A stretch of DNA of 27,933 nt, from IMG/VR virus record IMGVR_UViG_3300011115_000123, positions 1-27,933 of that record, one strand, 5' to 3'. The notes under the pieces were generated by a model that worked only from the letters and a program-made list of their open reading frames with translations, was not told the origin of the DNA and did not search any database. Positions 10,259-18,005 of the stretch are shown piece by piece (within the stretch, counting starts at the first letter, position 1; each line of letters opens with the position of its first letter). The stretch is from a virus. The position numbers were made by a program, and so were the translations under genes.

Positions 10259-10720
10259 CGCTCTTTCATCTAATCTACGATTTTGAAGACCTTTAAGAAT
10301 TTTGCCACCCGCCATGCAATACTTTAGAAGTTCCTCAGCAGCGCCCTCCATGTCACCACGCAACACTTTTTGTCGCATGGTTGACCTTTGGAGAGTGCCA
10401 AGCCCTACATTGAAAGAAAATGAAACCAACGAATCAAACTGTCCTTGAGTAAGAGGAACAGGACAATAAGTAGCCACTCCCTTCTCAAACCTAGCAAGAT
10501 CAAACCTAAGTATTTCATCAACTTCCTCCATGCTGTACTTGCGCATGGCCTCTTGAGGGGGTGTAAACGCATCACGTTGGTCAATTTTTAACTTTCCTTG
10601 CTCGGGAAACATGACATGGCCCACTCCCACCGTCCACAATTTTGCGGGGCATTTATAGGGATTTTGACGCACGCCCTCATGGTGCATCACCATCTTGATG
10701 GCTTTAGGGCTAATGTTCAT
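10244..10720 (-). CDS. Phage lysozyme (GH24 endolysin)
   Basis: The enzyme cleaves the MurNAc-GlcNAc bond of peptidoglycan at lysis. The 158 aa have the T4-lysozyme-type active site MHHEGVRQNPYKCPAKLWT followed by VGVGH: Glu15, Cys24 and Thr30 in the E-8-D/C-5-T pattern, with Cys in the Asp position, as known in some family members. LTQGQFDSLVSFSFNVGLGT (res 91-110) is the second family signature. No signal or SAR helix is visible at the N-terminus, so release depends on a holin. Its start overlaps the holin stop by ATGA and its end overlaps the convergent early gene by 15 bp. Confidence 0.94.
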   Translation of the reverse strand: MNISPKAIKMVMHHEGVRQNPYKCPAKLWTVGVGHVMFPEQGKLKIDQRDAFTPPQEAMRKYSMEEVDEILRFDLARFEKGVATYCPVPLTQGQFDSLVSFSFNVGLGTLQRSTMRQKVLRGDMEGAAEELLKYCMAGGKILKGLQNRRLDERALFLS

Positions 10721-11232
10721 TTGCCAAAGGCTCTACCGCCAAAGTGAAAAGCAATGATTGAGGCAAAGAGTGCTTGGGTATCGTTATCCCACAACATATC
10801 AAGCAACTCATTAAAAGGAACGCTTGTGTAATAGCCATACCAAAAACCCCCAATGTCCACAAACACCAATAGAAAGAAAAAGCCATAAGTGATAACAGGG
10901 CGAACACTTGCTCTAAGGTTTTTCATCCATTGTGATGTTCCCTCATTAAGTGATGTGTCGTGAGCATAGATGGCTTGCATTTCCGCTTGTTGCGCCCCCA
11001 TCAACACTTGAGCCGTGTTAGCAGCGCTTTCAGTGGCTAATTGTTCAGAACGGATATTTTCTATACGTTCTTGAGCTTCAAAACCCGCTTTGCGTAGTTC
11101 AAGCTCACGGGTTATTTGCATTTGAGCCAAAGCAAGCTCATGCGCTTTGTCTTGTCTAGCTTGAAAAAAATCCAACAACTTGGGCAAACCGCCCATTAAA
11201 AAAGAAATGATGGTTGAGAGTAAAGTCAACAT
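10717..11232 (-). CDS. Holin of the 3TM (GTA-holin) family
   Basis: The 171-aa protein has an N-terminal hydrophobic helix (TLLSTIISFLMGGLPKLL), a long charged helical region (res 22-105) and a C-terminal membrane part, SVRPVITYGFFFLLVFVDIG, then GFWYGYYTSVPF and ALFASIIAFHFGGRAFGK. The ASxRPxxTY...G.RxxxK end is the signature of the 3TM holin family described for gene-transfer-agent release. It is coupled by ATGA to the lysozyme gene. Its start overlaps the upstream stop by TAATG. Confidence 0.88.
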   Translation of the reverse strand: MLTLLSTIISFLMGGLPKLLDFFQARQDKAHELALAQMQITRELELRKAGFEAQERIENIRSEQLATESAANTAQVLMGAQQAEMQAIYAHDTSLNEGTSQWMKNLRASVRPVITYGFFFLLVFVDIGGFWYGYYTSVPFNELLDMLWDNDTQALFASIIAFHFGGRAFGK

Positions 11233-11384
11233 TATTTAATTCCAATCTTTCCAAGTAATAAATTTACAATTTTGTCGGATAAATCATTTGGCAAAAATTT
11301 AAGAAACCCAAGAAAATAAAGCGCCACACAACCATAAACAATGATTTTGAGGAAAAGATCAAAGGTTTTTTGATACTCATTCAC
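11232..11384 (-). CDS. 50-aa single-pass membrane protein in lysis cassette (GTG start)
   Basis: From GTG at 11384 the product is MNEYQKTFDLFLKIIVYGCV then ALYFLGFLKFLPNDLSDKIV and a basic end LLLGKIGIK. It has one transmembrane helix (about res 9-31) with a polar start. The GTG overlaps the upstream TGA (GTGA) and the stop overlaps the holin start (TAATG), so it fits exactly between its neighbours. Position next to the holin suggests an antiholin or accessory lysis protein; that is inference. A nearby ATG at 11380 is in another frame and gives a 39-aa frame that looks less protein-like. Confidence 0.65.
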   Translation of the reverse strand: MNEYQKTFDLFLKIIVYGCVALYFLGFLKFLPNDLSDKIVNLLLGKIGIK

Positions 11385-11875
11385 CGACCACACCTTGTTT
11401 TGGCGCACATATCTTGAATTTCAGAAATTCCAAATGCAACGGCTAAACCCAACAAAATTATGATAAAAGCACCCGCAACAATAGCCATTTGTTCTTCTTG
11501 TTCTTCTTTTTTCTTTTTGGCATCAACTTTGGCTTGACGGGCGGCATGGGCATCTTCAACGTCCATCAATTGCGATCTTTCTTTGATCTTTTGCCACACG
11601 TCCATTTTGTTAGATTGAAAAAACAGCATTTGTAGCTCTTTTTCAAATTCACGGGCTTGATCTAACGCCATTTCAATTTGAAGCGCAGCGCCCATGTTTG
11701 AGCCTTTACCCGACCGCTTGGCTTCCACCATAGCTTTAGAAGCCTGAGATTTGGCATCAAACATCTTGCCAATCATGGGGGCAAGACCGCCTATGTCATT
11801 GGCAACTTGAGCCGCCTTCTTGACCATGCCAATGGCGCTTTGCAACCCCGCTAATGCTGAAATTGGATCAATCAT
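11381..11875 (-). CDS. Helical protein with C-terminal membrane anchor, unknown
   Basis: The 164-aa protein starts MIDPISALAGLQSAIGMVKK and continues as a Gly/Ala/Lys helical segment, a coiled coil with a Lys/Glu-rich part (AKVDAKKKKEEQEEQ) and a single hydrophobic helix (MAIVAGAFIIILLGLAVAFG, res 129-148), ending CAKTRCGR. I recall similar proteins in pelagic phages near holin genes, with no proven role. It is coupled by ATGA upstream and GTGA downstream. A function in membrane-associated lysis timing or as a spanin-like element is a guess. It has no lipobox. Confidence 0.78.
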   Translation of the reverse strand: MIDPISALAGLQSAIGMVKKAAQVANDIGGLAPMIGKMFDAKSQASKAMVEAKRSGKGSNMGAALQIEMALDQAREFEKELQMLFFQSNKMDVWQKIKERSQLMDVEDAHAARQAKVDAKKKKEEQEEQMAIVAGAFIIILLGLAVAFGISEIQDMCAKTRCGR

Positions 11876-12324
11876 TTCAATTCAAAACTCAAATTTGCAT
11901 GGCGCGGGTATTGAACGATGCGCTCACCCTCGGGGCATTTGTACTTAATAGTCGCTAACAACGTGGCTTTGCCAAGTGCAATCTTTTCTTTTTGCACCGT
12001 AGTTAACTCATAGGTAAACGTGTCAATATCAGGCCCTGCTGGGCCACTAAACTTGCTTGCGGTAGTGGTTACTTCATGCACCATGCCCGCTGAATCACGG
12101 ATGTTTGGTGTAAAACTCTCAACAGAACAATCGTCCCGTTTTTTTATTCTTGCAACCGTGACGTTAATGGGCTTGCCCGCATCTGCCACAATTTTAAAAT
12201 TCTCGGGAGACCACTCAATAATGGCTCTGTCAAACCAACCAAACTTATCCGCAAGCGTATAACTGCCACCTAATGCGGCAACACTAGCTGCAACTGCGCC
12301 AATTGCTTTAGTAAGATCAATCAT
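11872..12324 (-). CDS. Conserved phage protein with N-terminal hydrophobic helix, probably exported
   Basis: From the ATG at 12324 the 150-aa product begins MIDLTKAIGAVAASVAALGG, a hydrophobic segment, followed by a beta-rich domain with VTVARIKKRDDCSVESFTPN, ASKFSGPAGPDIDTFTYEL and LATIKYKCPEGERIVQYPRH. I know this pattern from other environmental phages, unassigned. The hydrophobic start plus two spaced cysteines suggest a membrane-anchored periplasmic domain (inference). The open frame extends to 12354, but the ATG at 12324 overlaps the upstream stop by ATGA. Confidence 0.8.
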   Translation of the reverse strand: MIDLTKAIGAVAASVAALGGSYTLADKFGWFDRAIIEWSPENFKIVADAGKPINVTVARIKKRDDCSVESFTPNIRDSAGMVHEVTTTASKFSGPAGPDIDTFTYELTTVQKEKIALGKATLLATIKYKCPEGERIVQYPRHANLSFELK

Positions 12325-12461
12325 TTCCGTACAACCTTTTCCCACTGTAGGCAAACAACTTTGCGGTTATAAACATCACCCGTCCAAGCCCACCGCACAC
12401 AACGGTATTCAGTAGAAGACGCTTGCGAAAGTATTAAAACAATCGCAACCGCCCATTTCAT
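12321..12461 (-). CDS. 46-aa secreted Cys/Trp-rich mini-protein
   Basis: From ATG 12461 the product is MKWAVAIVLILSQASSTEYR then CVRWAWTGDVYNRKVVCLQW and EKVVRK. It has a typical signal peptide (res 1-15, AxS-type cleavage region) and a short mature part with two Cys that could form a disulfide in the periplasm. I recall EYRCVxWxWTGDVYNRxVVCLxW from other phages of this kind. It has ATGA overlaps on both sides. The gene sits between holin candidates and the 150-aa exported protein, so a small periplasmic accessory of lysis is possible. There is no lipobox, so it is not a standard Rz1. Confidence 0.75.
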   Translation of the reverse strand: MKWAVAIVLILSQASSTEYRCVRWAWTGDVYNRKVVCLQWEKVVRK

Positions 12462-12661
12462 TTTGACCAATAATGTGAAATACACCCAAGAACTGTAGAA
12501 GTTGCAGACACAAAGACCATGCCCATCCAAAAGCCACCACGCCCTTTGTTGGCTAGTTCAATCAAGGTCTCAAGTTGGGATTCCATTTTATCAATCTTGG
12601 CCTCCATTGATTCAACTTTTTGCCAAAGCACCCCATATTTGACCAAATCAATATCAGACAT
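12458..12661 (-). CDS. XhlA-like membrane-associated protein (second holin candidate)
   Basis: The 67-aa protein starts MSDIDLVKYGVLWQKVESME, then a short coiled coil AKIDKMESQLETLIELANKG and a single C-terminal hydrophobic helix FWMGMVFVSATSTVLGCISH. The coiled-coil plus terminal membrane helix layout is that of XhlA-type proteins, which work with a holin to permeabilise the membrane. It follows the kinase gene by two bases and overlaps the exported mini-protein by ATGA. With the 3TM holin this gives two membrane candidates in one lysis region. Confidence 0.75.
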   Translation of the reverse strand: MSDIDLVKYGVLWQKVESMEAKIDKMESQLETLIELANKGRGGFWMGMVFVSATSTVLGCISHYWSK

Positions 12662-12663
12662 AT

Positions 12664-13107
12664 TTAACCTACGCTATACAAAGATGGTCTAATTTTAGGG
12701 TTAATTCTACGGGCTAATTCTTCAGCGTAATACTGCATCCCCCAAGGGCCATTGATACGGGCATCGTATTTTTCAGGCGGTACAAACAACTTATTTGTAT
12801 CTGCAAATCTGCTTTCTTGGATGCGATCAACCCAAACAATAAAGTCAGCATTAAACGCTTCACGGGCTTCTGGTGTTGGGCAAACAAAATCGGCAATGAC
12901 ATAAGCACCATGACGGCTTACGATGTCACATAGCACACCCATACGCCTTGCTTGCTCTAATCTATCTTTAACACTAAAACCAAGGTCTTTGTTGATTTCT
13001 TTGCGGATTTCATCAGCGTTAAAGTGGGCGCATTGCAGCTCTCTTGCCAAGGCTTCAGCAAGGGTTGTTTTGCCAGCGCCAGGCAAGCCCATGATTAAGA
13101 TTTTCAT
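12664..13107 (-). CDS. APS kinase-like P-loop kinase (PAPS-forming candidate)
   Basis: The 147-aa protein has a Walker A GLPGAGKTT (res 7-15) and the APS-kinase-like motif FNADEIRKEINKDLGFSVKD then RLEQARRMG, matching the family pattern DGDxxRxxLNxDLGFSxxDRxENxRRxG, and IADFVCPTPEAREAFNADF, matching the later phosphosulfate-site region. The reaction would be ATP + adenylyl sulfate giving PAPS + ADP. The adjacent gene is a sulfotransferase that would consume PAPS, which supports this substrate. It is a compact member (about 147 versus roughly 180-200 aa). No ATP sulfurylase is seen, so APS must come from the host. Its start overlaps the sulfotransferase stop by ATGA. Confidence 0.8.
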   Translation of the reverse strand: MKILIMGLPGAGKTTLAEALARELQCAHFNADEIRKEINKDLGFSVKDRLEQARRMGVLCDIVSRHGAYVIADFVCPTPEAREAFNADFIVWVDRIQESRFADTNKLFVPPEKYDARINGPWGMQYYAEELARRINPKIRPSLYSVG

Positions 13108-13925
13108 CCCTTGACCTTATACAGTTGTTTCATTGAAAACTCGGGTGCGGGTGTGCGCCAAAACTCTTTGCCACTATACTTTTCCCACACAGATTTTGGC
13201 AAGATTGACGGGCGTTCTTGCCATGTCACTTCTTTGCGTACCGTGTGCAAACTTTTCATGTTTAAAGCCTTGTCAAACACTTCGTTATCATACTCAACAT
13301 TTTTAAAGTCATGGTCAAAGTAAGGTTTACCAATAAACCCATATAACTCCCGCATCACACTCTCAGGTTGTTTGCATAGGGATTCATATTCAACCAACAT
13401 AATCATGTTGGGGTTTAGCAATAAACCTTCTTCTAAAAAATAATAAGGTTTAACAACTTGACCTTCTTTCTTGACATCCATTAACGCATCACACCTTGTG
13501 GTGACAGTCTGTCTAGCTTCATCGTCTGTTAGTGCCGCACCATAAAGGGAGTTCTTGGCAGAAATACGCTCAAAGCTATCGAGTATCCAAGGCAAGTCAC
13601 GCACACAACAAATAATCTTTGTCTGTGGATACAGGTCTTTCAATAAAGAAGTCTTAGAAGTCCAACCCCTGCTAGTGTCAAAGACTGTGCTTTGGGTTAC
13701 TGATTCGTAAAACGAATTAAATATTGACTTGAGTATGAGCTTGCGTCTGTTTTCATCAATCAAGTGGTTGCTCTCACTTCCCGTAATGACATTGATGGTT
13801 GATGTAACCAAGCCTTGTACGGGGGAGGAAATATCTGCATAGAACTCAGGGTTCTGACGCAAGATAGCCGAGAGCAGGGTTGAGCCTGACCTTGGCAAAC
13901 CTGAGATGAAGTAAAACTCTTTCAT
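13104..13925 (-). CDS. PAPS-dependent sulfotransferase
   Basis: From ATG 13925 the 273-aa protein opens MKEFYFISGLPRSGSTLLSA, the 5'-phosphosulfate loop (RSGST, res 12-16) of sulfotransferases. TKIICCVRDLPWILDSFERI carries the Arg...Ser pair of the 3'-phosphate-binding motif. MLVEYESLCKQPESVMRELY and GFIGKPYFDH match the conserved later region (YExLxxxPxxxxxxLxxFLG). The acceptor is unknown: candidates are a host surface glycan, a virion protein or a metabolite. It sits between the tail-fibre genes and the kinase, all coupled by ATGA, and so is probably made late. The earlier in-frame start at 13946 is rejected in favour of the coupled ATG. Confidence 0.88.
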   Translation of the reverse strand: MKEFYFISGLPRSGSTLLSAILRQNPEFYADISSPVQGLVTSTINVITGSESNHLIDENRRKLILKSIFNSFYESVTQSTVFDTSRGWTSKTSLLKDLYPQTKIICCVRDLPWILDSFERISAKNSLYGAALTDDEARQTVTTRCDALMDVKKEGQVVKPYYFLEEGLLLNPNMIMLVEYESLCKQPESVMRELYGFIGKPYFDHDFKNVEYDNEVFDKALNMKSLHTVRKEVTWQERPSILPKSVWEKYSGKEFWRTPAPEFSMKQLYKVKG

Positions 13926-14353
13926 TCTTGAACTTGTGCAACCCAATTAACTGTGGCTTCATCCCACCGATATCTAACATTACCACCATTTATCACTGCG
14001 TCTATAGGACGGGCTACAGGCGCAGACCAACTCATTGTGTCCAAGTAACCAATCCAAGATGGATAGGGCTTAGTGGCCTCATGCTCTGTAACTCTAAGTG
14101 CGTTGTACTCTGTTTCAGTCAAAACTTGCAAGACACCAGCAATAGTAGTATCAGCATCGTCATCGCAAGTACCATAGTATTTAGGCGCGCGTAAATAAGT
14201 ACCGTCTGAGGCTAGTTCAACAGGCCATGTGGATTTGTCTTGCCATACTATTTTTAAGCCCTTGATGGCAGGCATAGATGGCCCTGTGCGCTGTGGCTCA
14301 ACAGTGCAAGGGATACAGGTGTTTTGATCTACTTCTGTTACACAAATAAACAT
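13922..14353 (-). CDS. Conserved phage protein next to tail fibres, unknown
   Basis: The 143-aa protein starts MFICVTEVDQNTCIPCTVEP, with GPSMPAIKGLKIVWQDKSTW, YYGTCDDDADTTIAGVLQVL and a C-terminus MSWSAPVARPIDAVINGGN and VRYRWDEATVNWVAQVQE. I recall the start MFICVTEVD...IPCTV.PQRTGP from other phages, in the same place behind tail-fibre genes. Location suggests a tail-fibre assembly or capping protein, without direct evidence. It is coupled by ATGA to the sulfotransferase. Twenty AT-rich bases separate it from the next gene upstream. Confidence 0.78.
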   Translation of the reverse strand: MFICVTEVDQNTCIPCTVEPQRTGPSMPAIKGLKIVWQDKSTWPVELASDGTYLRAPKYYGTCDDDADTTIAGVLQVLTETEYNALRVTEHEATKPYPSWIGYLDTMSWSAPVARPIDAVINGGNVRYRWDEATVNWVAQVQE

Positions 14354-14373
14354 TTTTATGCTACTTTAAAAAT

Positions 14374-15018
14374 TTAAACTGCAACTCTACGAATGGCTCG
14401 AACACCATATGAAAGATTTTTATAAAAATTGGCTTGTGATCCATAGTCAAAACTTTGAAACTTGCCATAAGTTGCAGAATTTTGTGTACTAGACCAATAA
14501 ATAGTTGCTGAAAACGCTTCTGCGCCAGTAGTTATCTTAAATGCCGCAGCGGAAGTTTGTGCAGGATTGCCAGAAGTGTATTGACTAGCTCTAGCAGGCA
14601 CTGCATTTGGGTTTATACCTGATGAAGTAAAGTTTGCTGTAGTTGTTGGTTTGAGGTTGTAATAACACACTTCAACTTCATTATTTGCAGGCATATACCA
14701 GTCTGAAAATCCACCAATCGTAAGACCTTCACAGAATTGTGCAGCGGGATGAGTTACATTATTCATTGCCGCACTGTTAGCAGGGCCATCAATATTTGAT
14801 GTAGTTCCAGCAGTTGATGTGTTTACTATTTTCCATTGCAATGTGCTTTGTGCAGACGCTACAGGGCCAACAACAAGGTTGTAATCTGCAACCCCATTCC
14901 CTGCGGTTGAAATTTGACCTGCAAAAAACCCACCACCAAATGCGTCGCCAATGGCGGCTGGAAGTGGAATAATAAACGACCTTTGGTTTTGAAAAACAGC
15001 TTGTAGTGCGCCACTCAT
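14374..15018 (-). CDS. Tail-fibre tip protein with DUF1566/Lcl-like C-terminal domain
   Basis: From ATG 15018 the 214-aa product has an N-terminal GGGFFAGQIS turn and a C-terminal domain with EGLTIGGFSDWYMPANNEVE, VCYYNLKPTT, IYWSSTQNSATYGKFQSF and YGVRAIRRVAV. The sequence W.xP..xE...Y......YWSST......F..G.....K....VRAxRxV is the DUF1566/Lcl pattern, a C-type-lectin-like fold used as a ligand-binding tip. It probably binds the host receptor. Such domains are sometimes diversified by reverse transcriptases, but none is present here. It is coupled by ATGA to the fibre gene upstream. Confidence 0.82.
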   Translation of the reverse strand: MSGALQAVFQNQRSFIIPLPAAIGDAFGGGFFAGQISTAGNGVADYNLVVGPVASAQSTLQWKIVNTSTAGTTSNIDGPANSAAMNNVTHPAAQFCEGLTIGGFSDWYMPANNEVEVCYYNLKPTTTANFTSSGINPNAVPARASQYTSGNPAQTSAAAFKITTGAEAFSATIYWSSTQNSATYGKFQSFDYGSQANFYKNLSYGVRAIRRVAV

Positions 15019-15956
15019 GTCAATCCACTCCCCGAAATTAACCAAGTTGTTGATGTCATTTTAATTGCAGTTGCTGACCCATATTGAGCCAAACTGCGTG
15101 ATCCAGTTGTGCCAGCAGAAGAAAGATACATGGTGTCAGTTGTAATTGCAATTGTTACCACTTGGCTTGTCATGTTAATAAACGTGATAGCAGTTCCAAT
15201 TGGATAAGCAACGGAACTATTTGCAGGGATTGTGTATGTTCTAGCATTAGCATCACCTGATGGGTGAAATATGTGCTTACCAGCATCAGCCAAAACCAAT
15301 GTATAAGCAGCAGATTGACTGTTTTGTGGAATGTTTAAAAACCCAACGGCATTAGTGCCATCAACAGTTAAATTTGCTGTTGTTCCTGTAGTGCCTGTGC
15401 CACCATTAGCAATTGGCAAAATACCTGATGGAGTTGTAGTTGATGGGTTAATCAATTGAAACCGAGTTCCATCGTATTCAATCAAATAAACTTGACCACT
15501 TACAAGATCACCCGCAGCCAAAGCGGTTGTTCCTGATTTTGTAATGCTTTTAGCACCCAAACTGTTTAGGTTAATTGTGGCTGCACCCGTATTTGTTGCA
15601 ACCGCAACAAAAGAGAACAAATTGCCCGTGGCATAAGCGGCAATGGCGGGCGTTAAAGAACCCGTTAATGTGTCTGTGCCTGAAACCGTTGCAATCGTGG
15701 TTGCACCCGCTTGCAATTGACCATATTGAGCCGCATCGGTAGCCGCAGAACCCGCACCCAAACCCGTTATTTTGAACGTCCCCATAGGGATGTTTGCGGT
15801 TGGTGTAGTTTGTCCATCTTTGGTCAATGCGGTAGTTAAACCCGTAGCCAAATCAGTAGTTAGCAAGTTAAATGCCGTGCTAGTGATGGTTGTGCCTGTA
15901 ACAACGGGTTGACCCGCTGTGTTGATATTAAACGTGCCTGAACCGTTGTAACTCAT
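15015..15956 (-). CDS. Tail fibre protein
   Basis: The 313-aa protein is Thr/Ala/Gly/Ser-rich with beta-strand repeats: MSYNGSGTFNINTAGQPVVT, the fibre-type segment ANIPMGTFKITGLGAGSAAT (res 54-73), the ILPIANGGTGTTGTTANLTV motif typical of fibre shafts, and a C-terminal part with SQSAAYTLVLADAGKHIFHP and PAGTAIxFIN-like strands. The N-terminal part presumably joins the baseplate or tail stub, and the following gene supplies the tip. The start follows the upstream stop by nine bases and overlaps the next gene by ATGA. Confidence 0.88.
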   Translation of the reverse strand: MSYNGSGTFNINTAGQPVVTGTTITSTAFNLLTTDLATGLTTALTKDGQTTPTANIPMGTFKITGLGAGSAATDAAQYGQLQAGATTIATVSGTDTLTGSLTPAIAAYATGNLFSFVAVATNTGAATINLNSLGAKSITKSGTTALAAGDLVSGQVYLIEYDGTRFQLINPSTTTPSGILPIANGGTGTTGTTANLTVDGTNAVGFLNIPQNSQSAAYTLVLADAGKHIFHPSGDANARTYTIPANSSVAYPIGTAITFINMTSQVVTIAITTDTMYLSSAGTTGSRSLAQYGSATAIKMTSTTWLISGSGLT

Positions 15957-15965
15957 TTTGTGTCC

Positions 15966-18005
15966 TTATCTTCCGTATTGGTCAAGGTTTTGCCCAATTA
16001 TTGAGCCAGCACCCGTTTGCATTTGCGTTGATCTTTGGTTTAAAGCACGAATCAATGCCGCTGTGTTTTCAACTTCCATTTGACCTGTTGGGCCACGCAA
16101 CAACAACATTTTAGCGAGTTCATTGCGCGTTGTCTCGGGCATTTGATTGATTACTTGACCAATCCTGTTTTTGACATTTGCCGCCTCACCCGCAGCCGCC
16201 ATTGGGTTGCCCGTTGCCACATTTGCCACCGCTTTGCCCGCAGCCATTGTGGTTGGCATGACGCCCAAATCTTCAGCGCCCGCCATCCTAGAGAAAGTTC
16301 CCGATCCTCTACCAACTTGCTCCAACGGCTTTAATCTAGCTTCTTTGGCAACATCTTGAGCAAACTTTTGATAGTTGTCGCCAAATATCTCTTTGAGCCT
16401 GTTACTTGTTGCGGGTTCTTTCCACATCTTGAGCAATGAAGTCTGACCCGCCTCTGTGCCAACTTTATCCTTCAAAGACTGCAACGCACCTATGCGAAAA
16501 GCCTCTAATTCGCTTGACGACATATTGCTCATCAAGTCGGATAATGCAATATCGTCTTGCTTCATGGCGGTTCTGCCCTTGACAACGGCATTGCCTAGTT
16601 GTGACGGGCCAGCGTAAGCATCCAAGGCTTGACGGTAAATTGAGCCATTTTTATCGGTAGGCGATAAGGCTTCAAGTTTCTTTGTCAATGAAACTCTCAA
16701 ATCGTCATATGCTCGGCTTGTGTTTGTAGCTTTGCCAAACTCGCCACGGGCCGATTCGCCCATGTCATAAAGTGATTGTTTGACAACATCCAAAACTTTA
16801 AGTGGGACATCATCGCCCGCTTTGAGCTTGGAAATATCAAGTGGCAATTGTCTTTGCAATTGCGTCAACAACTCGGCCTTACCATGCGCAGACGTTGAGG
16901 CTTGAATTAAAGATTGCAAATCATCGTCAATTTTGACCGATACGTTTTCAAGTTTTTTGTATAAAGGCGCAGAAGTGGATTTTTTCACCGCATCCAACGC
17001 TTCTAATGTGGCTGTGAAACCCTTACCTTGAGTGCCTAGAGCCTCATCTGCCGCGTTTGCAAGGCGTTCGGGTCTAAATGTCTGTTGCTCACGAATTCTT
17101 CGCTCCACAAGCGTTTTGGCTTGGCCTGGCATCGAGGCCAACACATCCAATTGAGCCAACGCACTTGGGCCACCAGCTTGGGCAATGCTTGCGTTAGGGT
17201 TCAATCCCATTTCACGCTCGACACGGCTTAACACGGTGTTTGAACCATCCGCACTTGAGCCACGTTGTAAGGCTTGAGCAAGTTTGATTCGTGCCGCATC
17301 TTTGGCACTTTCGGGAATGTAGCGTTGTGCAACATTGCTACCCACGTTATAAACGCCTTGCCCCGCGCCTGATAAAACACCGCCCGAGGCGGCAGCAATT
17401 GCCCCTTTTTTGGCAATATCTTGGGCATATTCTGTGGGGCTAGTGACGGGGTTGATGTCGGATGCGCCAACGGCAGAAATAGTGCCTTGCGTACCCGCCA
17501 TTTTTGCAGCCATTGCCATTTTTTCAGCCGCTGACAACGCTTCTGCGGTTTGTTTGGCCTTGCTTGCCATGCCCAAAGGTGTGAGCAAAAGTGGCAATCC
17601 ACCAACTACTTCACTTGCAAATGCCGTTTTAGGGTTGGTTTCCCTAAATTGCTCATTTACGCCTTTGATGTAATCACGGGTGTTTGCGTAAGTTTCGGTT
17701 GGAGTGGAATCAAAGCCACGTTGCAAGATGTCCATCCCCGCTGCGCCCGCACCCGCAATCTTTGGTGCAAAGTTAAAAGTTAAACCTTGAGCCGCTGCCA
17801 AACCCATTTTGCTTGGCATGGACAAGTCGGCTTGGCGGCCTTGCATCATTGCGGGTGATTCAACCGTTTGATCTACTGCGGGTTGTGATGTAGGGGTTTG
17901 CGTGATCTTAAAAATTGCAGCATTAACTTGGTCATCCGACATGGTGACGGGAAAGTTAACAGGCCCAAAATTGGGAATCTCTACAGTTTTAAATGCTTCA
18001 GACAT
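15966..18005 (-). CDS. Large virion protein, probable internal/ejection protein
   Basis: The 679-aa protein begins MSEAFKTVEIPNFGPVNFPV then MSDDQVNAAI, a short N-terminal motif (FP.xMSDxQxxxAI) seen in phage ejection and structural proteins. The rest is Ala/Lys/Leu-rich and mostly helical, with ERRIREQQTFRPERLANAAD (res 304-323), coiled-coil stretches and a Gln/Thr C-terminus. No enzymatic domain was recognised. Three very large helical proteins following head-completion genes is the layout of podophage internal virion proteins that leave the capsid with the DNA; the assignment is from size, composition and order. The start overlaps the upstream stop by one base (TAATG). Confidence 0.75.
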   Translation of the reverse strand: MSEAFKTVEIPNFGPVNFPVTMSDDQVNAAIFKITQTPTSQPAVDQTVESPAMMQGRQADLSMPSKMGLAAAQGLTFNFAPKIAGAGAAGMDILQRGFDSTPTETYANTRDYIKGVNEQFRETNPKTAFASEVVGGLPLLLTPLGMASKAKQTAEALSAAEKMAMAAKMAGTQGTISAVGASDINPVTSPTEYAQDIAKKGAIAAASGGVLSGAGQGVYNVGSNVAQRYIPESAKDAARIKLAQALQRGSSADGSNTVLSRVEREMGLNPNASIAQAGGPSALAQLDVLASMPGQAKTLVERRIREQQTFRPERLANAADEALGTQGKGFTATLEALDAVKKSTSAPLYKKLENVSVKIDDDLQSLIQASTSAHGKAELLTQLQRQLPLDISKLKAGDDVPLKVLDVVKQSLYDMGESARGEFGKATNTSRAYDDLRVSLTKKLEALSPTDKNGSIYRQALDAYAGPSQLGNAVVKGRTAMKQDDIALSDLMSNMSSSELEAFRIGALQSLKDKVGTEAGQTSLLKMWKEPATSNRLKEIFGDNYQKFAQDVAKEARLKPLEQVGRGSGTFSRMAGAEDLGVMPTTMAAGKAVANVATGNPMAAAGEAANVKNRIGQVINQMPETTRNELAKMLLLRGPTGQMEVENTAALIRALNQRSTQMQTGAGSIIGQNLDQYGR

